A stretch of 64,000 bases of DNA from positions 310,001 to 374,000 of the forward strand of contig NZ_JAKVRD010000001.1 in the NCBI RefSeq assembly GCF_022814865.1, written 5' to 3'. Shown in pieces: positions 56,358-64,000 of the stretch. Numbering within the stretch: position 1 is the stretch's first letter; every line of letters begins with the position of its first letter. The stretch comes from Shimia aestuarii (GTDB lineage Bacteria > Pseudomonadota > Alphaproteobacteria > Rhodobacterales > Rhodobacteraceae). The notes below the pieces were generated by a model. It was not told the origin of the DNA, made no database searches, and was given only the letters and a program-made list of their open reading frames with translations. A program made the translations under genes and the position numbers.

Positions 56358-57233
56358 ATGGAAATCAAGACTATCGGTGTTGTCGGAGCCGGGCAGATGG
56401 GCAACGGGATCGCGCATGTTATGGCGCTCGCGGGCTATGACGTGAAGCTCAACGATATCAGCCAGGAGGCGCTCGACGCCGCTGTGGCGCGAATCGACAA
56501 GAACATGGAACGCCAAGTCTCGCGCGAGGCGATCAGCGCCGAGGAAAAGGCCACCGCCATGGCGCGCATCACAACCACGCTCGACCTGCCCGATCTCGGC
56601 AAGACCGACCTCGTGATCGAGGCGGCAACCGAGCGCGAGGAGATCAAACACCAGATCTTTGACGCGCTGCTGCCGCATCTTGAACCGCACACAATCCTGA
56701 CCTCGAACACCTCTTCGATCTCCATCACGCGCCTAGCAAGCCGCACTGACCGACCGGAGCGTTTCATGGGGTTCCACTTCATGAATCCTGTGCCGCTGAT
56801 GAAGCTTGTGGAGTTGATCCGCGGAATCGCCACCGATGAGGACACTTATCAGGCCTGTCTCGCCATTGTTGAGAAGCTTGGCAAGACTGCGGCCAGTGCC
56901 GAGGATTTCCCGGCCTTCATCGTCAACCGCATCCTGATCCCGATGATCAACGAGGCGTGTTACACGCTTTATGAAGGGGTCGGAAACGTGGCGTCGATCG
57001 ACAACGCGATGAAGCTTGGGGCGAACCATCCGATGGGTCCGCTTGAACTGGCCGATTTCATCGGGCTTGATACCTGTCTCGCGATCATGAACGTGCTGCA
57101 TGACGGTCTAGCCGATACGAAATATCGCCCCTGCCCGCTGCTGACGAAATATGTTGAGGCTGGCTGGCTTGGACGCAAGAGCGGGCGCGGTTTTTACGAC
57201 TATCGCGGCGAGGTCCCGATGCCGACGCGCTAA
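56358..57233 (+). CDS. hbd: 3-hydroxybutyryl-CoA dehydrogenase
   Basis: 291-aa NAD(P)-dependent enzyme interconverting 3-hydroxyacyl-CoA and acetoacetyl-CoA. GVVGAGQMGNGIAHVMALAGYDV is the nucleotide site; SNTSSISITRLA and GFHFMNPVPLMKLVE carry the catalytic Ser/Asn/His set; the C-terminal domain ends GWLGRKSGRGFYDY. Its position after etfBA fits butyryl-CoA or fatty-acid oxidation. Confidence 0.95.
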   Translation: MEIKTIGVVGAGQMGNGIAHVMALAGYDVKLNDISQEALDAAVARIDKNMERQVSREAISAEEKATAMARITTTLDLPDLGKTDLVIEAATEREEIKHQIFDALLPHLEPHTILTSNTSSISITRLASRTDRPERFMGFHFMNPVPLMKLVELIRGIATDEDTYQACLAIVEKLGKTAASAEDFPAFIVNRILIPMINEACYTLYEGVGNVASIDNAMKLGANHPMGPLELADFIGLDTCLAIMNVLHDGLADTKYRPCPLLTKYVEAGWLGRKSGRGFYDYRGEVPMPTR

Positions 57234-57250
57234 GAGAGCAGTGGATCGGA

Positions 57251-57324
57251 GCGCGCCCAAGGGCGCGCGCAGGTCTTGCAGGCCCAATGGGGCCTGCGAT
57301 TGAGAGTATTTTCACAAAGGAGAA
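57251..57324 (+). terminator. tandem hairpins plus GAGTATTTTCA motif after hbd
   Basis: GCGCGCCC/GGGCGCGC (57251-57268, 2-nt loop) and GCAGGCCC/GGGCCTGC (57278-57297, 4-nt loop) are followed by AGAGTATTTTCACAAAGGAG (57303-57322). This is the second copy of the motif found after parC. It also lies immediately beyond the 3' end of the convergent acyltransferase gene. Confidence 0.55.
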
Positions 57325-57328
57325 GGGA

Positions 57329-58219
57329 TCAATCGGCGCTCTTGCCGAGAGCAAGCGTGTGGTCCCGCAGCCAAGCGATGAAACCGCGTGGATCGGTTTC
57401 GAGCCGCGCCATCTGGGTCTCGGTCAGCGGCGCGCCGACCACAGGGGCTTGTGGCTTGTTGCAGGAGCGCACGATCTCGTGGAGCAAGAGCCCCTGACGC
57501 AAGATCGGAGAGATCTTGCAGGCCCATTGATACCAGCGCGAGTTCGAGCCGGGGAAGAAAATCGGCACCACCTGCGCGCCGGAGCGGCGGATCATCTTGG
57601 CGGTGAAGAGGTTCCATTCCTGTTCGATCGCCGGGCCCATCCATGTCTCTGACGACATCACGACACCGGAGGGAAAGAGCGCCACGACGCCGCCCTGAGC
57701 GAGATGGGCCATGGCCTTGCCGCGCATCTCGACCATTTTGCGCTGCGCCTCGGGGTCGTGGGGGAAAGGCACCGGGATCATGAAAGAGCTGGCCGATTCA
57801 TCCAGACCGGTCAGGACCGAGCGGGTCAGAATGCGGTAATCCTCGCGCACGCGCCCAATCAGATCGGCAAAGATCATACCATCGACCATGCCGTGCGGAT
57901 GATTGGCGACGACGACCACCGGGCCGTCCTTGGGGATGCGGGCGATCTGGTCTTCCGGGGTGGTGAGCGGGATACCCATGATATCGAGCGCCCCGCGCCA
58001 GAAATCCTGTCCGCGATACTCGGCGTTGCGGCGTTCGAACTTCTTGACCATACGCAACACCGTGATCTTGCCGGTGAGCCATTCGATGGCGCGGATCGCG
58101 GTCGAGGTCCAGAAGCTATCGAAACTATTGGCATAGGTGAGCGCGGCGCGGTCATAGGTTTCGACCGTGCTCTCGGCATCGACTTTGCGGCCGCCCACCG
58201 GTTGCGTCATCTTGTTCAT
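57329..58219 (-). CDS. lysophospholipid acyltransferase-family protein
   Basis: 296-aa membrane-associated acyltransferase. The acceptor box is NHPHGMVDG, a variant with H-x5-D spacing as in the OlsA/hemolysin-like subgroup rather than PlsC, followed by VALFPSGVVMSSETW and VPIFFPGSNSRWYQW. Possible roles are ornithine-lipid or glycerolipid acylation. ATG 58217-58219 (MNKMTQPVGG) is chosen; an upstream extension to 58252 is possible. Confidence 0.82.
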   Translation of the reverse strand: MNKMTQPVGGRKVDAESTVETYDRAALTYANSFDSFWTSTAIRAIEWLTGKITVLRMVKKFERRNAEYRGQDFWRGALDIMGIPLTTPEDQIARIPKDGPVVVVANHPHGMVDGMIFADLIGRVREDYRILTRSVLTGLDESASSFMIPVPFPHDPEAQRKMVEMRGKAMAHLAQGGVVALFPSGVVMSSETWMGPAIEQEWNLFTAKMIRRSGAQVVPIFFPGSNSRWYQWACKISPILRQGLLLHEIVRSCNKPQAPVVGAPLTETQMARLETDPRGFIAWLRDHTLALGKSAD

Positions 58220-58257
58220 CCCGTTTCGTTCCTGTCCGGCCGTTCCGTTCAACCGGC

Positions 58258-58536
58258 TCAGTTCCCCTCGCCGAACTTGTCCACGACCAGCGCCTCGATG
58301 GCGGCGGCCAGAGGTTCGGCGTCGGGGCCGGATGTCTCGACATCAATGGTCGAGCCCTTGGCAGCGGCCAGCATCAAGAGCCCCATGATACTATCCCCCG
58401 AGGCGCTCATACCATCCTTGGACACCTCTGCCGACGCGTCGAAGCCTTCGACCACCTCGACCAATTTCGCCGAGGCACGGGCGTGCAGCCCCTTCTGGTT
58501 CACGATCTTAAGCGAACGCGTAACGGTCGTACTCAT
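58258..58536 (-). CDS. HPr-like phosphocarrier protein
   Basis: 92-aa PTS phosphocarrier. The active His18 lies in NQKGLHARAS and a serine equivalent to Ser46 is Ser49 in GDSIMGLLML, so it has both the EI-dependent histidine and the HprK-dependent serine. It is the last gene of the chvI-chvG-hprK-rapZ-EIIA-HPr cluster and overlaps the EIIA gene by 4 bp. A regulatory role (PTS-Ntr-like) is inferred because no sugar permease is nearby. Confidence 0.93.
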   Translation of the reverse strand: MSTTVTRSLKIVNQKGLHARASAKLVEVVEGFDASAEVSKDGMSASGDSIMGLLMLAAAKGSTIDVETSGPDAEPLAAAIEALVVDKFGEGN

Positions 58537-58934
58537 AGGGTTCTGTCCATATTTATATTTTGGCTGTCGATGTATTTGCGCCCTGCCTCAAGCGACGCGC
58601 GCACGGCCTCGACCACGGGGAGGTTGCGGCTCTTGGCGAGTTTGATGAGCATCGGCAGGTTGGCGCCAAACATCATGCGCCGATTGTCCGGCGCGCAGGC
58701 CGGAAGGCTTAGGTTCGAGGGCGATCCACCAAACATATCGGTAACGATGACCACGCCATCGCCCATATCGACGGAATCGGCGGCGGCGCAGATCTCGGTC
58801 TGTTTCGCGCTGCGGTCATGTTCGTTCTCGATCGTGATGGCGAGGATGCCCGGCTGGTTGCCGACCACATGCTCGACCGCCGCGAGGTACTCCCGCGCCA
58901 GCCCGCCATGTGCCACGATCACGATCCCAATCAC
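58533..58934 (-). CDS. PTS EIIA component, mannose-type
   Basis: 133-aa single EIIA-Man domain. His9 in [11 protein letters not shown] is the phosphorylation site; [17 protein letters not shown] is the conserved strand-loop. Free-standing copies in alphaproteobacteria act as phosphorylation-dependent regulators. It has ATGA overlaps with both rapZ and HPr genes. Confidence 0.93.
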   Translation of the reverse strand: MIGIVIVAHGGLAREYLAAVEHVVGNQPGILAITIENEHDRSAKQTEICAAADSVDMGDGVVIVTDMFGGSPSNLSLPACAPDNRRMMFGANLPMLIKLAKSRNLPVVEAVRASLEAGRKYIDSQNINMDRTL

Positions 58935-59863
58935 GCTTGCCCATCCTTTGCGTTGCCCCCGGATCGGTCCTCCGACGCCAAGGCGGCGCGGCGGTCCAAT
59001 TCGCGGTGCCTAATTGACACCTGCCAGCCCTGTTGCGCAAGGGCCGCTGCCAATCTTTCGGCGGTAAATACGGACCGATGTTGACCACCGGTACAGCCAA
59101 AGCCGATCGAGACATGCGACCGGCCCTCTGCAAGATAGGCCGGGAGAAGCATATCGACCATATCGGTCAGCTTGGAGAAGAAGGCCGCAAAGCGCTCATC
59201 CGCCTCCACATAGGCGGCAACGCCGTCGTCGAGCCCGTTCTTCGTGCGCAGCGAGGGTTCCCAATAAGGGTTGCGCAGAAAGCGGCAATCGAACACCAGA
59301 TCGACCCCGGTTGGCAGGCCACGCTTATAGCTAAAGGACTGAACCGTAAGGCCAAGTCGCGGCCCGGTCTTGGACGCGAACCAGCGGTCGATCTCGGCCC
59401 GGAGTGCATGCGGCGAGAGCTCTGACGTGTCGATAAGGACATCGGCGCGCGCGCGGATCGGTTTGAGGAGATCAATTTCTTGCGATATGCCCTCGAGCGG
59501 GCTCTCGCCGGGGGCGAGCGGGTGGCGACGGCGAGTCTCGGAGTAGCGCCGCTGCAGCACGTCAGGCTGGCAATCAAGGTAGAGCAGTTCCGGTGCGACG
59601 CCATCGGTTTCCGCGAGCAGGTCCAGCGCCTCGATCAGCGCGATTTGCGAGAAGTCCCGGTTCCGCACATCCAAGCCAAGTGCCATCGGTCGCTCAAGCA
59701 CCGGCCCCGAGAACAACCGCTCGAGAAGTCCGAAAGGCAGGTTGTCGATGGTTTCATACCCGGCATCTTCCAACGCCTTGATCGCCGTGGAACGCCCGGC
59801 ACCAGAGGGGCCGGTGACGAGCACGAGACGCTGAAGCGCGGAGCCGGAAGCGGGGGACATCAA
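58931..59863 (-). CDS. rapZ: RapZ-family nucleotide-binding protein
   Basis: 310-aa P-loop protein (formerly YvcJ/YhbJ). Walker [10 protein letters not shown] at 18-26, [29 protein letters not shown] and the C-terminal [19 protein letters not shown] are diagnostic. In E. coli it guides RNase E to the GlmZ sRNA; in alphaproteobacteria it is part of the HPr/EIIA/HprK regulatory cluster and the target is less clear. Confidence 0.95.
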   Translation of the reverse strand: MMSPASGSALQRLVLVTGPSGAGRSTAIKALEDAGYETIDNLPFGLLERLFSGPVLERPMALGLDVRNRDFSQIALIEALDLLAETDGVAPELLYLDCQPDVLQRRYSETRRRHPLAPGESPLEGISQEIDLLKPIRARADVLIDTSELSPHALRAEIDRWFASKTGPRLGLTVQSFSYKRGLPTGVDLVFDCRFLRNPYWEPSLRTKNGLDDGVAAYVEADERFAAFFSKLTDMVDMLLPAYLAEGRSHVSIGFGCTGGQHRSVFTAERLAAALAQQGWQVSIRHRELDRRAALASEDRSGGNAKDGQA

Positions 59864-60304
59864 TCAAGCCTTTCTGCCATGTGCGAGCAGGTGAATCACT
59901 GCTGCCGGGAAATGATCCGCATCGACACGGTAAAGCAAGGGACGGGTTTGGCCGAGCAGGTCGGTGTTGCGTTTTGGCGGCAAACGGTCCTGTTCGAGGT
60001 GGTCCAGATCAACCACAAGCCGCACCGGCGCCTGTTCGAGCGCCTCTGCGGCGAGCACCCCGACAAAGCGCGCCTCGATCATGCCGCGGATCGCAGGCGG
60101 ACAGCGGGCGATCACCTCATCGCCGGTGCGCGTCAGTTCGGTGCGATCATCCGCGACCAGTGTGGCCCCAAGCGCCATGAGGCGCAATGCGAGGGCGGAC
60201 TTACCGCGCCCCGAAGCTCCACGGATAAGAACCGCCCGCCCTTCATGGGCGACGCAAGACGCATGGACGGTTTCGGATACGCCGGTCTTGGAGGTGCGCG
60301 CCAA
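59864..60304 (-). CDS. hprK: HPr kinase/phosphorylase, short alphaproteobacterial form
   Basis: 146-aa catalytic domain only: P-loop GASGRGKS (29-36), LVADDRTEL, and a family motif read here as GMIEARFVG. Firmicute HprK has an N-terminal domain of over 120 residues that is missing, as usual in alphaproteobacteria. The only start compatible with the full fold is a TTG at 60302-60304, two bases after the chvG stop and without a Shine-Dalgarno, so translation probably depends on coupling to chvG. It would phosphorylate the serine of the HPr protein encoded downstream. Confidence 0.88.
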   Translation of the reverse strand: MARTSKTGVSETVHASCVAHEGRAVLIRGASGRGKSALALRLMALGATLVADDRTELTRTGDEVIARCPPAIRGMIEARFVGVLAAEALEQAPVRLVVDLDHLEQDRLPPKRNTDLLGQTRPLLYRVDADHFPAAVIHLLAHGRKA

Positions 60305-60306
60305 GA

Positions 60307-62031
60307 TCAGATCGGCAGGCCGACGACGAAGCGCGCGCCAAGCGGCTCCGAGGTTACGTCGGCATCGGTCGGGCGGATGTTCTCGGCCCAGATCACCCCG
60401 CCATGTGCCTCGACGATCTGCTTGGAGATGGCGAGGCCGAGGCCGGAGTTATTGCCGAAGTCATCCTCGGGACGTTGCGAATAGAACCGGTTGAAAATCT
60501 TGTTGAGCGCCTGATCCGGGATACCGGGCCCGGTATCCTCGACCACGACAAGCACACGGTTCTCCCGCCGACGCGCCCAGACGCGAATGGCGTCACCATC
60601 TTCACAGAAGCTGATTGCGTTGGTGATCAGGTTGACGAACACCTGCGCGAGCCGCGCCTCAAGACCGTGAATGACAATCGCCTGATCCGGAAGGTCGGTG
60701 ATAAAGTCGATACCCTTGTTGCGCGCATCCTCGCCAAGATACTGGGTCAGGTTGCCCATCATGGTGAGCAGGTTGAATTCTTCCTGCTCTTCTTTGACCA
60801 GTTCGGAATCGAGCCGTGAAGCATTGGAGATGTCGCTCACAAGGCGATCGAGGCGGCGCACATCATGATCGATCACGTCAAGGAGCTTGGCGCGATACTC
60901 TTCTTTCTTGACCATGCGGAGCGAGCCGACAGCGGAGCGCAGCGAGGCAAGCGGGTTCTTGATCTCATGCGCCACGTCGGCGGCGAATTGTTCGTTGCTA
61001 TCGATGCGTTCATAAAGCGCCGATACCATGCCGCGCAGCGCCCCGGATAGGCGGCCGATCTCGTCGGGGCGCGCGGTCAGGTCGGGGATACGCACCCGCC
61101 CGGCATTGACGGCGCGGCTATCATTGTCGCGGTCGCGGCCGATCTCGGCAGCGGCGGCCAGATCGGAAAGCGGGTTAGAGATGGTCGAAGCAAGCACCAT
61201 CGAGAGGCCGATCGAAACCACCGTCGCAATCAGGAACATCTGCAACACGCGCTCGCGCTCGGAGCGAACCATATCGTCAAGTTCACCTGCCGCACTGGTC
61301 AGGACGACGATGCCGACATTGCCCGTGCTCTGGCCAAAGGGGACGGCGACGGCGAAGAGCGTGCTCCCTTCCGGGCCATCCAGCGTGGTGAGAACTTCGC
61401 CTTGCCCGCTGACACTTCCAGCGAGGGCAGTGGCTTGGTCGACAACGCTCGACGCGTTGCGGTTAACGGTATCGGCCTCGCCCGCGACATGGCCCCAAAT
61501 CCAGTTGATCGCGCTGGTGAATGGCGTGCCTTTTGGGCGTTCCGCAAGCTTGTCGGCCTCGTCAGACAGTTCCGTCCCGGTCGCCGTGCTGATCAGGTTC
61601 TCGGAGGTGTCATAGACATAAAGATAGGTGCCTTTGCGCATGCGCAGCTTCTCGAGCGTGCGCTCAACGTTCACACCGTCGCCCGTGACGAGGTTGACCG
61701 GCGCGCCCTCCGGCATCTGAGCCTCGAAGGCCCCCGCGATCAGGCGTGCTTCGGAAAGCAATCCGGCGGCGCGCTGAACGGCAAGGCTATCGCGGGCGGA
61801 ATTGAGATAGAGGATCCCGGCCACAAGAATACAGAGCGCGATCAGATTGAAGGTAATGATCTTGCGAGTCAGCGGGGATTTGGACAGCGGAAGCAGGCGG
61901 CGACGTTCCCGCCTGCCGCGCATTTCCGTTTCCATACTGTCTTCCGGCGCGACCCAATCATCACCAAGAACAACGTCACCGTCGCGTCCCTGGGACATAT
62001 CGCGCAGATCTATCCGTTCGGCCAAGGCCAT
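60307..62031 (-). CDS. chvG: sensor histidine kinase ChvG
   Basis: 574-aa inner-membrane sensor of acid and envelope stress. Two helices (about 57-76 and 262-283) bracket a periplasmic domain with WIWGHVAGEADTVNRNAS; a HAMP-like linker follows; His355 lies in AADVAHEIKNPLASLR; the ATPase has NLITNAISFCEDGD (N box), DTGPGIPD and GNNSGLGLAISKQIVEAHGG. Length and order match ChvG/ExoS. It follows chvI by 8 bp. Confidence 0.95.
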   Translation of the reverse strand: MALAERIDLRDMSQGRDGDVVLGDDWVAPEDSMETEMRGRRERRRLLPLSKSPLTRKIITFNLIALCILVAGILYLNSARDSLAVQRAAGLLSEARLIAGAFEAQMPEGAPVNLVTGDGVNVERTLEKLRMRKGTYLYVYDTSENLISTATGTELSDEADKLAERPKGTPFTSAINWIWGHVAGEADTVNRNASSVVDQATALAGSVSGQGEVLTTLDGPEGSTLFAVAVPFGQSTGNVGIVVLTSAAGELDDMVRSERERVLQMFLIATVVSIGLSMVLASTISNPLSDLAAAAEIGRDRDNDSRAVNAGRVRIPDLTARPDEIGRLSGALRGMVSALYERIDSNEQFAADVAHEIKNPLASLRSAVGSLRMVKKEEYRAKLLDVIDHDVRRLDRLVSDISNASRLDSELVKEEQEEFNLLTMMGNLTQYLGEDARNKGIDFITDLPDQAIVIHGLEARLAQVFVNLITNAISFCEDGDAIRVWARRRENRVLVVVEDTGPGIPDQALNKIFNRFYSQRPEDDFGNNSGLGLAISKQIVEAHGGVIWAENIRPTDADVTSEPLGARFVVGLPI

Positions 62032-62039
62032 CTCACCGG

Positions 62040-62741
62040 TTACTCTTCGTTGTACCTATAGCCAATGCCATAGAGCGTCTCAATCGCAGAAAATTCCGCG
62101 TCGACCATGCGCATCTTCTTGCGCAAGCGCTTGATGTGGCTGTCGATCGTGCGGTCATCGACATAGACCTGATCGTCATAGGCCACATCCATGAGCTGAT
62201 CCCGGCTCTTGACGAAACCGGGGCGCTGCGCGAGCGCCTGAAGCAGGAGGAATTCCGTGACCGTCAGCGTCACATCCTGCCCTTTCCACGTCACAGCGTG
62301 GCGCAGCGGATCCATCGTCAGTTCGCCACGTTCCATCGTCTTGGTGTCTTCGGTATCGCCCACGATATTGCCGTCGACCGCATCCTGCCGACGCAGGAGC
62401 GCCCGGATGCGTTCCACGAGAAGGCGTTGCGAGAATGGTTTCTTGACGTAATCGTCGGCCCCCATGCGCAGGCCAAGAACCTCGTCAATCTCATCGTCCT
62501 TCGAGGTCAGGAAGATGACCGGCATGCTGGTCTTCTGGCGCAGGCGCTGCAACAGGTCCATGCCGTCCATACGGGGCATCTTGATGTCAAGAACCGCCAT
62601 GTCCGGCAGTTTCTTGTTGAAGGCGTCAAGCGCCTGTTGCCCGTCATTATATGTTTCGACCTCGAACCCTTCCGCCTCGAGGGTCATGGCTACGGATGTC
62701 AGGATATTCCTGTCATCATCGACCAAAGCGATCTTCGACAT
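62040..62741 (-). CDS. chvI: response regulator ChvI
   Basis: 233-aa OmpR-type regulator. Receiver with Asp52 in [11 protein letters not shown] and the KKPF lysine; C-terminal winged helix with [32 protein letters not shown]. In rhizobia ChvI controls envelope and acid-stress genes and affects pckA, its divergent neighbour here. Confidence 0.96.
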   Translation of the reverse strand: MSKIALVDDDRNILTSVAMTLEAEGFEVETYNDGQQALDAFNKKLPDMAVLDIKMPRMDGMDLLQRLRQKTSMPVIFLTSKDDEIDEVLGLRMGADDYVKKPFSQRLLVERIRALLRRQDAVDGNIVGDTEDTKTMERGELTMDPLRHAVTWKGQDVTLTVTEFLLLQALAQRPGFVKSRDQLMDVAYDDQVYVDDRTIDSHIKRLRKKMRMVDAEFSAIETLYGIGYRYNEE

Positions 62742-62791
62742 TGGCTGAAATCCTTATTCTGCTCTGATTTTTATGCCTGATTTTTTCAGAC

Positions 62792-62821
62792 AGTATGCGC
62801 TTTTCCTGCAATTCAGATCAA
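62792..62821 (-). promoter_or_regulatory. candidate chvI promoter
   Basis: Minus strand TTGATC (62816-62821), 18-bp spacer, CATACT (62792-62797), about 50 bp upstream of chvI. Confidence 0.55.
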
Positions 62822-62930
62822 TCCAAAAGTGCGAATCAGGCGCCGCACCGCATCAATTACAGCCGGAATTCTTTGACCAATGGCTAAAATGACTCACCTT
62901 CGTCGGCGAAAATCGACCAATGCGGCAGGT

Positions 62931-62972
62931 GGTGGCGCTAACGTGCAAGTGGTTGCGCTAACTGCGTTAAAC
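62931..62972. promoter_or_regulatory. direct repeats in the chvI-pckA divergent region
   Basis: GGTGGCGCTAAC (62931-62942) and GGTTGCGCTAAC (62951-62962) recur exactly 20 bp apart, followed by a weaker TGCGTTAAAC (62963-62972). Repeats one or two helical turns apart suit an OmpR-family dimer. The site lies about 135 bp before pckA and 190 bp before chvI. The rest of the 365-bp gap 62742-63106 holds only the chvI promoter candidate. Confidence 0.45.
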
Positions 62973-63106
62973 CGACCTGTTCAACTATCAAATCGTCATG
63001 TTATGAGCGCCCATCTAGGGCTTGGACCGGCCGCGATGCGCCGGCGTTTGTGCCTTTGATGAATGACAACCGCCGCCTCTCAGGGGTCGGCTACAGGAGT
63101 TAGAAC

Positions 63107-64000
<894 letters not shown>

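Overview
The window is a high-GC alphaproteobacterial chromosome segment. It is best read as order Rhodobacterales, family Rhodobacteraceae/Roseobacteraceae. The support is the block order pckA / chvI-chvG-hprK-EIIA-HPr, the tRNA-Trp-secE-nusG-rplKAJL-rpoBC-rpsLG-fusA-tuf-S10-spc order, a short-form HPr kinase, PduO next to a HIG1-type protein, and Rhodobacterales-type hypothetical proteins. This is inferred from gene content and order; no database was searched.

Positions 1-42148 hold the transcription and translation supercluster, almost all on the minus strand. Reading in the direction of transcription (right to left): tuf copy 2 (41-42 kb), tRNA-Trp, secE, nusG, rplK-rplA, rplJ-rplL, rpoB-rpoC, rpsL-rpsG-fusA-tuf copy 1, rpsJ-rplC-rplD-rplW, rplB-rpsS-rplV-rpsC-rplP, rpmC-rpsQ-rplN-rplX-rplE-rpsN-rpsH-rplF-rplR-rpsE-rpmD, rplO-secY-adk, rpsM-rpsK. 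The classical S10/spc/alpha operons are cut into at least five units. Each break has a recognisable intrinsic terminator, or a -35/-10 promoter (often with exactly 17 bp spacing), or both. The breaks hold non-ribosomal cargo: a universal-stress protein, a BCCT osmolyte transporter and a BLUF blue-light sensor on the plus strand between adk and rpsM; cold-shock protein, TetR regulator, YHS-domain protein and 2OG-Fe(II) oxygenase between rplP and rpmC; a 140-bp inverted-repeat element between rplW and rplB; and a 37-codon ORF with a perfect 22-bp palindrome between rpmD and rplO. Smaller accessory genes (PlsC acyltransferase, rhamnosyltransferase-like GT, EamA transporter) lie between the other blocks.

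Positions 42.2-58.2 kb are ordinary housekeeping and accessory genes: a lipoprotein, a cytochrome P450, an M48 protease with its DUF898 membrane partner, parC, an SH3b protein, bacterioferritin-associated ferredoxin and bacterioferritin, an SDR, a HIG1-type protein, a PduO cobalamin adenosyltransferase, an enoyl-CoA hydratase-family protein, etfB-etfA, a DUF6473-like protein, 3-hydroxybutyryl-CoA dehydrogenase and a lysophospholipid acyltransferase. Together etfBA, the hydratase and hbd point to fatty-acid or butyryl-CoA oxidation.

Positions 58.2-64 kb carry a conserved regulatory module: chvI-chvG (acid/envelope-stress two-component system), hprK, rapZ, an EIIA-Man-type protein and HPr (a regulatory phosphorelay with no sugar permease in view). 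It is divergent from pckA, which runs off the right edge.

No CRISPR array, insertion sequence, prophage or clearly new defence system is visible. The observations most worth following are non-coding structures and gene placement: the segmented ribosomal cluster, the rplW-rplB inverted repeat, the candidate attenuators before rpsL and rpoB, the tuf gene-conversion pattern, an oxygenase gene directly after rplP, and a hairpin plus GAGTATTTTCA motif found twice.
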